Source: Sceloporus undulatus (lineage: Eukaryota; Chordata; Lepidosauria; Squamata; Phrynosomatidae). Taken from it: DNA of 64,000 nt. The DNA lies in NCBI RefSeq assembly GCF_019175285.1, contig NC_056524.1, positions 149,175,832 through 149,239,831 of the forward strand, given 5' to 3'. Of the stretch, positions 24,976-34,776 are shown piece after piece; position 1 is the first letter of the stretch; each line of letters begins with the position of its first letter. Position numbers and translations under genes: made by a program. The notes beneath the pieces are model-generated. The model saw only the letters and a program-made list of their open reading frames with translations. It ran no database searches and was not told the DNA's origin.

Positions 24976-26045
24976 AAGCCCTCTATTTTGGGAAGGGGAA
25001 TGAACTGGTGTGCAGGTGATTCGAATCAAGTTCAGTAGTGGCAAATAAAACTCTTTATTTGCAATGATCTGAGAAAACAATTCTATAAGACTTGAGCTCT
25101 TATTAGGTATACATATTTCAGCCATCAATTCAGCTAACATCCTTCTCAGAGATTGGCATATTGTTAGCAAACACTTAAAATATTTCATTAATTCTTAAGT
25201 ACTATTCTGATACGTTTTTATTAACATTGGTGTGGAATTTTCTGAACGGATGTAGGATTGAGAGCGAATTGCATATAATATTTCAACTGATATCGTCTGG
25301 AAGAAGAATGTTTTCTTGCTGACTCCTTCAAAAGTGCTGCTTTGGGAGTTCATAAGTTACCTTTCCCAACCTAGTACTTTCCAGAAATTGCCAGATGGCG
25401 TGATGGGATTTGTAGTCCAACGTGTAGAAAGTATCAGGCTGTCCTTAAAGATTTGTATGTAACAATCTGTTCAGTTATGTTTTGCAGAGAGCACCGTGGC
25501 CTGGGATCTAGTGGACTCTCAGCAACTGTCTTGAGCTGCAGCTGTTGGTGTCAGAATGGGGGAGTGATGGGAAATGGGTAATGGCAGCCAGTGGCACAAA
25601 GCCAGAGGAATGGACGATGCAGAGCAAAGAGGCTCATGACAACAATGGTGGAATGGGCAGCAGTGTCCTGCCAGGACGGATTGGTGGAATAGATATTAAA
25701 TTGGATTACCTATTTTGTGAGGTTCGAAAGCAGAGAACAAGGGAGTGTGGACCTTAGAAACCCCATGACAGGAATCATCAACGAGAAGCAGCTAACTGAA
25801 GGGAAAGGGAAAGGAGGTAAAAGGAGAGAGACAGGAGGGCTGTTTGAGAACACACATTTTGGTGTCACATCTACCACCTTTTACTCTGAAATAGTTGAAT
25901 GGTTGTAGGGCATCTTATTGTTACTCCTGTTTCCAAGTCCAGAAGCAGTCAAGGAAGCATACAAATATTTTCACATTAGAGCCAATAGTTTCATTTGTAC
26001 AGATCACTTTTAACATACTTGTTTTAGCGGGATGTTTGTGTGTGT

Positions 26046-27093
26046 GGCAGCACCTTTAAGACTGGTTTTTATTTTAGAGTGAGCCAAGATGTAAACCCAC
26101 TTCTTCAGATGTGGTACCAGTATAAAGCATATTTATGCTTTACAGTACAGATGTAAAGCACATTTCTACAGTTGTGGGAGTGGCACAAAATGTAATAGGA
26201 TCCAGAAAGATGCAAACTTTGTCCCTTGTCCTAAATTTTCAAAGGGTTGGGTGATGCGATACAAGTCTTTCAGATCTTTACAGTGGTCAGTTGGTGTTTG
26301 TGTATGAAGCAATAAATCTGCTTACCAATCTCTGTACCAACGTCTCTTGCACTCATATATGTAGTGTGTCATGAAGCCATTGTTTTTCTCACACATTTTA
26401 AGTCTTCCTTTGTAATTTCCTTGTTCAGGGACCACAACCCATAAATCCCTTACTGTATGTCAAGGAAGTCTCAAATGTTCTGTGACTGTTTTTAGAGTAT
26501 TTCCATTTCTAATGTCAGGTTGGTGACCATTGATCCTCTTCCAGTAGAGATTGCCCTATTTGTCCAATGTAGAGTGCAGAGGGGCATGGCTGGCATGGGA
26601 TGGCATATATCATACTGGAGGAAAAGTATACATACCATTGATGTTCTTGGTGATAGTGGCACCTGTAATATTGCTCCCAGAGTAGATGTGGGGACAGAGT
26701 TGGCATCTGGGTTTGTGGCAGCATCTTGTCCCTGCATTAGCATACATGCTATGTATCATGGTCTAAGTGAGTAGTTGTTTTGAGATTTAGAGGCTGTCTG
26801 TAAGCCAGTAAAGGCAGGAGGAAGGCCTTATCTAGGTCTACAAGACAGCCTCCAAATCTTAAAACTACTCAACATGCTTAATATGGCTGCTAATATAGGG
26901 ACAAGAAATGGCACAATACAGATACAATGATCAGCACTAACTGACCACTGTAAAGATTTGAAAGACCTGAATGTTGAAAATACTATCACACTCCCACTTG
27001 TATAAATATGGTTTATACCAGTACTGCCTCTGAAGGAGGCACAAAAGCTCACACTAAAATAAAAACCAGTTAGTCTTAAAGGTGCTGCCACAT
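26046..27093. mobile_element. Penelope-like element ends in inverted orientation (tentative family)
   Basis: The outer ends are inverted copies: 'tggcagcacctttaagactg' near 26047 against 'agtcttaaaggtgctgcca' near 27072. A second inner pair is 'tttacagtggtcagtt' near 26278 with 'aactgaccactgtaaa' near 26938, and a third is near 26773-26876 around 'ggctgtct/agacagcc'. The terminal text matches a repeat end common in reptiles that I associate with Penelope-like retroelements; this naming is uncertain. Confidence 0.5.
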
Positions 27094-27745
27094 TTCTTTT
27101 TCTCTCCTCCTTTTCTTTTTATGCTATAAGAGACAAATATGGCTACTTGTTTGAAAATTACCACATTTGTTATAGTTACATCTGTTTGTCCAGATAATAG
27201 CCTTCCACAGTAACCTTCATAGTTCAACTGCCTCTAGCTACTTATTTTTTCTGTTTAGTTCATCTTATGACTGCAATCATTTAATCTGAAACTGTCATCT
27301 TGCCACCCTTTTCTGAGCAGAAAACATTGAAAAAGTGATGCCATGAACAGAGAGACCCTTTAAAATAATGAACAGTTAGGAAACGGCAGTATTTCATTTC
27401 ACATCTAGATGTTCTTCACATCAAACGTTCTTGACCATTTTGCATAGTTTAGAAGTAGTTACAGAAATACCTATGCACACCCATACAAAGAGCCGGACTC
27501 CCCCTTCTTTAAAAGAGAATACCTTTGGCTTTGATTGGCTTAATGTTTCTCAGTGTCCTTTAATATATAACACCAAAGTATTTTATGAAGACCTAAGTGA
27601 AGATGTGAAATTGGCCTGACTGAAAACAACTTGGTCTATATCACTTTTTTAGGCCATCCTTGGTAGGGCCTCACCGTTGGTCTTAGCTTTCCTGTGTAGC
27701 TTCCTCCCCTCATTTACTCCAGGGTAGATACTTTAAAATAGAAGG

Positions 27746-27960
27746 ACAGCATGGTGTAATGGTTTGAATGTTGGACTAGGACACTGGAGACCAGGATTGA
27801 AATCCCAGCTTGGCCATGGAAACCACTGGGTGACCTTGGTCAGTCTCACTCTCAGCCTCAGAGGAAGGCAACGGCAAACTCCCCCCAAAGAAATTTGCCA
27901 AGAAAAAAAAATTAGGGTTGCCATAAGTCAGAAGTGACTTGAAGGCGCACAACAACAATT
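27746..27960 (+). repeat. tRNA-derived squamate SINE
   Basis: 'cagcatggtgtaatggtttg' head, 'ggagaccaggattgaaatcc' box B, 'gttgccataagtcagaagtg' tail and a terminal (acaacaa). Confidence 0.85.
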
Positions 27961-28194
27961 TAAAAAAACAATTTCAATTGAGGATAGGTGATACACATTG
28001 AGTCTAGTATTTATAGTGTGACATCCAGGAGTTTATCCTGGGCTGTCTTTACAGGTATGACTGCTCCTACCTCCATGGACATCTTAAGCTAAATTACTTT
28101 CTCTAGATCTCTCGTACGACAGAATATGGGTTTTGTAAACACAGCTTTGAGTACTGATGCCGCTTTAGGAGGAATGTCCCAACAGTAAGGGCTG

Positions 28195-28605
28195 TTCGAA
28201 ACCATGCCCTATGAGGAACGACTTAGGGAGCTAGGGATGTTTAGCCTGGAGAAGAGAAGGTTAAGTGGTGATATGATAGCCCTGTTTAAGTATTTGAGGG
28301 GATGTCATATTAAGGAGGGAGCAAGCTTGTTTTCTGCTGCTTCAGAGACTAGGACTCAGAACAATGGATGCAAGCTACAGGAAAAGAGATTCCGCTTCAA
28401 CATTAGGAGGAAATTCCTTAGAGTAAGGGCTGTTAGACAGTGGAACACACTCCCTTGGGGTGTAGTGGAGTCTCCTTCCTTGGAGGTCTTCAAACAGAGG
28501 CTGGATGGCCATCTGTCAAGGGTGTTTTGATTGTGAATTCCTGCATGGCAGAGGGTTGGACTGGATAGCCCTTGTGGTCTCTTCCAACTATGATTCTATG
28601 AACTC
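28195..28605 (+). mobile_element. CR1-like LINE, C-terminal ORF2 and 3' end
   Basis: Encodes MFSLEKRRLSGDMIALFKYL, RFRFNIRRKFLRVRAVRQWN and VVESPSLEVFKQRLDGHL, the C-terminal region of CR1 ORF2, in one open frame 28204-28530. Ends with 'tccaactatgattctatga'. Confidence 0.8.
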
Positions 28606-28809
28606 GCAATGACTCTGAAGAGCTTGCTTGTCCTATCATATCCTGAGTAAGGCAGCCCTGGTGTGATCAGAGACAATTGTCCTGTCTCGTGCTGTAAGAC
28701 CATTGGTGCTGCTGGTGCTGAACAGGCAAGACAAGTAGTCTAGTCATGGCCAGGTTTCAAATACTGTAGAACTTCTGGGCTCCACCCTCAGCTGAGTGAA
28801 TTGTAGTTC

Positions 28810-29010
28810 CAGTGTCCTTTAAAAAGTTGCATTCAGAGTTAGCTTTGTTGGCCATGCAGCAAAATCCACAAGAGCGATACCTGTATTGGCCCATCAAAAT
28901 GCAGAAAATGCATCATTCAAGCTTTCAAAGCTGGCTTCATCAGGCAAAGATGTTCATCATACAGGAGAATAAAGGTGACAGTGTTAAGAGTCAGATGCCT
29001 ACATATTGTC
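28810..29010. mobile_element. Penelope-like terminal segment (tentative)
   Basis: 'caagctttcaaagctggctt' and 'catcaggcaaagatgtt' match the block at 62925-63040 ('gcaagctttcgaagctccac', 'cgtcagacaagatgtt'), a terminal motif shared within one retroelement family. Confidence 0.45.
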
Positions 29011-29479
29011 TTGGTTTTTTGGCCTGATTATCCCTATGAAGGCAAGACTGGACCCCAGGCACTCTAACCGAATCCACTTGGCCTCCTGTGACAGAGATGG
29101 CTCTAAGAAAACTGAGTGATGTACATGTTCTTTAAGGTGAGTGCCATCCCTTCCAGAGCAGGTCAAGTGACCTGGGAAGCATCAACCTGCAAAGCCTCCA
29201 TCTTACTGGGATTCAGATTTATCTTATTGCCTCCCCATCCGGCCCTTTACTGCATCCAGGTATTGGTCCAGCATCTGCACAGTCCAAGGTGGCTCTGACA
29301 ACAAGATAAAATAGAGCTGAGTTCCATCAGCACATTGATGGTACCTAACCCAAAATTCCTAATGACTTCACCACCAGCTTCTTATAGATACCAAATAGCA
29401 TGGATGAAACCCTGTGATGCCCACCCCATATAAAAAGCCATGGGAATAAACAGGAATCCCCCAATGCCACTCTTGAAAA

Positions 29480-29664
29480 GGCTTGCACTGAAAGCCATGT
29501 GCCAGAAGAGGTCATGGTGCGTGCAGCTATGACATGTGCTGCACCACACTCTGCACACAAGCCCCATTGTTTTTGATAAGGCTCGAGCATATGCAGTATT
29601 TCCCTTATGTGGGGTCTGTGTCTGTGTCTGTAACGGATCCCCTGTGTAAGGGAAGGGTGCACTG
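29480..29664. mobile_element. MITE family D relative, partial
   Basis: Ends in 'gggaagggtgcactg' before TA and carries 'aagccccattgtttttgata', parallel to 4074-4234. Confidence 0.4.
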
Positions 29665-31039
29665 TAGTTCTTACTGGAGAACATAGAGAGGCATGAATGG
29701 GAAGTGAATGACATGACACTCCCTCATTATCTGAATGGGTCTGAGTGCTTTGTCTGTGACAGGAAAAATGCCAGAATCAATGCAGAAAGAAACCATAAGA
29801 GGCTTCATGGAAAACTGCCAGCTCCTCTATCATTCAGTTCACACACATAGGGTGTCCTCCCACCTTCGGCTGGATATGGAAACACTGAGGATGGTCCTCC
29901 TGGAGATAGGTATTATTCATTGTTATCAACTGTAGTAATTGTAAATACCCTCACACTGTCAGTTTAAAGACTGTATTGTGGAATATTTATATGAGTCACT
30001 AAACTTTAAGTATAATATTTACAACTCTTCTGAAATCTAACATTCTGATGCCACTGTTAATATAATTGCTGTGTGCAGTACAAGCACATGAACCGGGGAA
30101 AACTCACTTGATCATGTTGTTGAATTTAGTGTCTGTCACAATGTAATGACAGATGGTGCATCCATGACTACATTGTGAATGGGCTGATAGTACAGCTTAT
30201 TCCAATTAATCTTCAGAACAAAACTGTTCGAAGAAGCCTATTGACCTTCACATGCCCAGAGACAGAGAGAGAGATAAAATGGATACTGCATAGAGTCTAA
30301 GAAGATGACTCATGAGCTGGAAATCTCATTCCATATCTCAGCTCTAAAGAAATTGGGGGAAACATCCAAGGGAGCTTAATTTATTATTCCTCCAAAAAGA
30401 AGTTGTCCGTGTTTCGAGTTTGCTATTCTTCTCCACGGGTCCTTTAAAAAATATATATATTCACAGACAACACACTATTTTTCTTTATTTTCTATTATGA
30501 TCACTTTGGTTGTGCTTTTTCTGCTTCTGCTCTGGATTGTTATCACTAATTTGTGGATCAGATCCCAGATTTTCATTGAATGCACTAGAAAGCCACGGTC
30601 TCTCATCTCTTTTTGTCTGGCATTCTCTAATAACACTGTGGGGATGATGTTGACATTGCTACTCTCGTGAGATTGTTGTAAGGTTACTGAAGCCCCTTTC
30701 TATATCTGTATTATTTTTTATATGAGTGAAATGCTCACCATTAAGTCACAGGATATGGAGAGAATTAATATATCCTTTCACTCCCAGTTATGAGAAGATA
30801 GGCCATGGAGTGAGTGCAAGAGACAGGTTTTGCTGCCTCAGGAATGTCCCCATGTCCCTCCCATTTGCTAATAGCAGAGGAAAGGCTATACTTGGGGGTA
30901 TTGATGGGAAGGAAGGAAAAAATGAGGGGGGCATCAACCGCTCTCAAGGTAGAGCTCCAAAGTGGTGAAATCCTAAGCAGCAGAGAGTTAAAAACAGACT
31001 AGATGCTCTCAGTATTAATGGGAAAGCAAAGGAATGGCC

Positions 31040-31262
31040 TAATTGTCTTAAAATGGCACCAGATCCTGTTTGATCCTGGAAACTAAGCAGGGTCAGCCCT
31101 GGTTAGCACTTGGATGGGAGACCACCAACGAATACCAGGTGCTGTAGGCTATATTGCAGGTGAAGGAACTGCCAAAACCACCTCGATTATCCCTTCCCTA
31201 AGGAAATCCTATGAAATTCATGCTGTCGCTATAAATCAACAGGCACAAGAATGACTGGTTAT
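31040..31262 (+). repeat. 5S-rRNA-derived SINE
   Basis: 31075-31150 reads 'gatcctggaaactaagcag', 'ggttagcacttggatggga', 'ccaggtgctgtaggct', the 3' two-thirds of vertebrate 5S rRNA with changes. It runs directly into a SINE tail ('gccaaaaccacctc', 'ctatgaaattcatgctgtcg', 'caacaggcac'), so it is a SINE3-type element and not a working 5S gene. Confidence 0.85.
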
Positions 31263-31528
31263 TTTGTGTAATCTGGTCATGTTCGTACTTTGCCTGACTT
31301 TTGCAGCTTCTCTCCATCTTGAAGAAAGATGGCAATCCAGGTCTGTTGCACTAATTTTTCTTTTCGTATTTTCCAGATGGAAAGAAGTTATGGCTGCAAG
31401 ATTACTGGTGGAGTCTTGATCGAAGTGAAACCCTCACAGCTATGGTTCACCACAATGAACCACATCAAGGGGCATTTTGGGATTAGATGCACAAAATCTT
31501 CATTAACAGAACTAAGCAAAACTGATTA

Positions 31529-31770
31529 CAGTGGACCTTGGTATCTGCTGGGGTTTGGTTTCAATACCCCCCCCCCCCCCATGGATACTAAAATCCATGG
31601 ATGATCAAGTCCCTTTAAATACAGTGGAGCAGTAAAATGGTGTCCCTTATATAAAATGGCAAAATCAAGGTTTGCTTTTTGGAACTTATATACGGTATCT
31701 TTAAAATATTTTCAAGCCGTGGATGCTTGAATCCATGGATAAAAAATACATGGATATTGGGGGCTGACTG
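31529..31770. mobile_element. Tigger/pogo-like MITE, family T1, TA-flanked
   Basis: Lies between TA dinucleotides with inverted ends ('cagtggaccttggtatctgc' against 'ggatattgggggctgactg') and an internal C13-14 run. Confidence 0.75.
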
Positions 31771-32119
31771 TATATACCAGTTAAGTCTTTTCACATTAAT
31801 CAGAAAAAAGGTAGCTTCTCCATCCTTTCATAATTATTCAACATTGATTTGTGGAATTTTCCATACTAAAAAACTCCCTTCCTTGACTGCTTTTGTTTCT
31901 ATAGCAATGTGCAGTGCATTTGTTTTTAAGTAGACTAATACTGATAAATAACCCTTCAGGAAAGAAAGTGATGTCATAAACAATGAAAACTGATGCTGAT
32001 GAAAACATTTCAATTTATTAAAATGTTTTTTTCTCTCTATATAAAACACTTGTCTGTCCCCAGATATGCATTTTTATCTTTGTGGCCTTCTCAGTCTTGT
32101 AAATATATTAAAAGTCTAA

Positions 32120-32335
32120 ACATATTAAATATAGTTGTAGAGAGATCTTGTATCCCCCTTGAGACTAACTGAAAGGAAAAAAAATTGGCAGCATGAGGTT
32201 TCGTAGACTGAAGTCTACTTCCTCATTTGGACTTTAGTCTTTGAAAGCTCATGATGCCAATGTCTTTCTTTCTTAGTCTCAAAGGTGCTACAAGATCTCT
32301 CTACAACTGATTCGACAGACTAACAGCTGTGATCA
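32120..32335. mobile_element. Penelope-like terminal repeat pair (tentative)
   Basis: 'gtagagagatcttgtat' at the left and 'acaagatctctctacaact' at the right are inverted, enclosing 'cttcctcatttggactttag'. Related text recurs at 34285-34370. Confidence 0.45.
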
Positions 32336-33008
32336 AATATTAAAATATAGTTGTATGCATAGAAAACTATAGTAATGCCCCTTTTTCTGGCCGGATCATG
32401 CTTTATAATTCTACTAAGAATACCTTGATCTGTGTAGAGAGTAATTTATTTGGGAAGATGAACAATCTCTCCGTACATTCAGTAAGATGGATGAACTAGA
32501 TTGTTATTTTGCACTTAAGAGCAGACAAATCATGATTTCTTCCTGGGCTCAAGTGGTTTAATAAAAGCTGAAAGGGAACATGTCCAGAAGCCATCAAACA
32601 GGGATTGGCAAAGTGCATCCTGTGAACTACAGGTGGGACCGCTATGTGTGGTATCTGAAGCTCCAGAATACTAAAAGCATTAATTTGTAAGTTCTGGTTT
32701 AGGGTGATTTTTTGACCCAAAACCTAGCCAAAAGCAACCAAAACCATCCACAAGTAGTTTGCTTCCCCAGCTTCCAAAGCCCCTGACAATTTCTCACAAA
32801 GGAAGAAAGCAAGGTCCAAAATGGCAGCTGGAAATGATGTTATATCACTTACAAGTGCGCTGAAACACACAGTGCAGGTGGTTGGTCCAAGGAGGAAGGC
32901 CATGCCCCCTCTGTAGCTGCCCACCCCTGGCAAAGGGAGCAAGGCTGTTCCTGGGCTGCAAATCCCACCAGCCTTTGCCAGTATGGGAATTCCTATCACC
33001 ACACATGC

Positions 33009-33010
33009 CC

Positions 33011-33071
<61 letters not shown>
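33009..33071. repeat. (ATT)n microsatellite abutting assembly gap
   Basis: About 21 ATT units end directly in ten Ns, so the true array length is unknown. Confidence 0.95.
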
Positions 33072-33081
33072 NNNNNNNNNN
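33072..33081. other. Assembly gap (10 N)
   Basis: Ten undetermined bases. Confidence 1.
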
Positions 33082-33299
33082 GTTTATTTCTATACATACA
33101 AGTAACCAAATCAATAAAAATTATTAGACCTGCCAATGGTGTACAATCTACAAAATACATATGAACAATAGGTAGTAATATAATATATAATTAGTTTAAA
33201 AAGCAGGCAAAAATTAAAATATGCACATCCACTATCTAATCAAATATCAGATAAATATTCACACAGTGCTTGGGAATGCTTCCCTGAACAGGGTGGTCT

Positions 33300-33715
33300 T
33301 CAACTCATAGACTCATAGAAGAACGCCTTAGGGAGCTGGGTATGTTTAGCCTGGAGAAAAGAAGGTTAAGAGGTGATATGATAGCCCTGTTTAAATATTT
33401 GAGGGGATGTCATGTTGAGGAGGGAGCAAGCTTGTTTTCTGCTGCTCCAGAGACTAGAACATGGAACAATGGATGCAAGCTCCAGGAAAAGAGAATCCAC
33501 CTGAACATTAGGAGGAACTTCCTGAGAGTGAGGGCTGTTTGACAGTGGAACACACTCCTTCCTTGGAGTGTAGTGGAGTCTCATTCCTTGGAGGTCTTTA
33601 AGCAGAGGCTGGATGGCCATCTGTTGGGGATGCTTTGATTTGGATTTCCTGCATGGCAGAATGGGGTTGGACTGGATGTCCCATGCAGTCTCTTCCAACT
33701 CTATGATTCTATTCT
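33300..33715 (+). mobile_element. CR1-like LINE, C-terminal ORF2 and 3' end
   Basis: Encodes MFSLEKRRLRGDMIALFKYL, RIHLNIRRNFLRVRAV and related CR1 ORF2 C-terminal text. Ends in 'tctatgattctattctatga'. Confidence 0.8.
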
Positions 33716-33835
33716 ATGACTCATAGAGTTGGAAGAGACGCCAAGGGCCATCCAGTCCAAGCCCATTCTGCCATGCAGGAAATCCAAATCAAAGCATCCC
33801 TGACAGAGGGCCATCCATCCAAAACTCAGATGTAA
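33716..33835 (-). mobile_element. CR1-like LINE 3' end, opposite orientation
   Basis: The reverse complement of the same 3' end ('catagagttggaagagacg', 'ccatgcaggaaatccaaatc') directly abuts the plus-strand copy, tail to tail. Confidence 0.75.
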
Positions 33836-34539
33836 AAGTGGTCAAAGAAGTGATGACCTGTGTTCTTGATGGAAGAAGGTTCAGGGAAGTATAGTAGCTG
33901 TTATGAAACATGGCTCTGCAGGATGTTTGTTCTGATGCTCTAGTCTGGGAAAACAATTTCTAGTCTGTGAAAACTACAGACTGGAGGGATGGATCTGGGA
34001 CGGGGCAGTGGAGGTCCTAGGCTGGGACAGCAGACCTTGACTACCGGAACGGAGGGTGCGAGGGGGGATGTACGGGGAACGAAGCCCAGGCCTGGGCATC
34101 CATGTTGGATAGCCAGCTCTATTCCCAGAACATTGGAACAAACACGTTTCATAACAACCACTATACAAAAACATATGTGTCCATTTCTACAGGATGCTTT
34201 CTATCTTCCAGTGAGTCTGAAAGGGAGCACAAGGTCTGTCTCTACATTATGATGATGATGATGATGATATCCAACTGCATCTGAGGAAGTAGATTGGAGT
34301 CTAGGAAAGCTCCTGCTGCCACCTTCTTCCTTCCAGTGAGTCTCAAAGGGGCTCCAAGATCTCCCTATATCATCATCATCATTATTGTTACTGTTGTTAT
34401 TGTTATGATGATGATGATATCCAACTGCATCTGAGGAAGCAGACTGGAGTCTAGGGAAGCTCCCTACACAAATGATGTGTTACTATGCCTGAGGAAGACA
34501 ACTGCTGGGGGAAGCCCTCCTGACCCCTGCTTATTGAGC

Positions 34540-34664
34540 CCAAGCCCAACAGGGGCCCTGCTTCCAAAATGGCGGCGAAGGGGCGTTCCCTCCTCCCTCC
34601 CTCCCTCCAGGTGCCACAGCGCCGCGCTTTCCGGCCGCCTTTGCAGCGGTGTCGCAAAAGGGCC
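34540..34664 (+). promoter_or_regulatory. CHCHD1: CHCHD1 GC-rich promoter/5'UTR with YY1-like site
   Basis: The sequence changes abruptly to GC- and CpG-rich around 34560-34800, the only clear CpG-island-like segment at a gene start here. A perfect core YY1-type motif (aaaatggcggc) lies at 34566-34576; such motifs commonly sit just downstream of start sites of housekeeping and mitochondrial-protein genes. The transcription start itself cannot be read from sequence. Confidence 0.6.
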
Positions 34665-34776
34665 ATGGCGTCGCCGTCGTCGTCGTCGGGGCGCCTGGTG
34701 CAGCTGAGGAGGGCTGCGGGGCTGAGGTCCCTGGCGCTGGCCAACCAGGTCTCCAACCGGCGCCTGAGGCTGGGAG
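34665..34776 (+). CDS. CHCHD1: CHCHD1 exon 1
   Basis: 37 codons plus one base; donor gtaggc. Very GC-rich, Ser/Arg/Leu-rich and free of acidic residues. Confidence 0.9.

Larger units (their letters stand above)
24980..34535. other. SEC24C-CHCHD1 intergenic region
   Basis: 9.5 kb without a recognisable gene. FUT11, which occupies this interval in human, is not seen. Identified content: inverted Penelope-like block 26046-27093, SINE 27746-27960, CR1-like copies, MITE near 29480-29664, 5S-derived SINE, Tigger-like MITE 31529-31770, an ATT microsatellite with an assembly gap, and (ATG)n tracts near 34246-34268 and 34406-34418. 24980-26040, 29670-31030 and 32330-33000 hold nothing I recognise. 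Confidence 0.7.

Noticed and set aside
29345-29719. 124-codon minus-strand frame
   Set aside because: Overlaps a MITE end and has no domain or splice context.
31075-31160. 5S ribosomal RNA gene
   Set aside because: The 5' third is not conserved and the sequence continues into a SINE tail, so it is a 5S-derived SINE.
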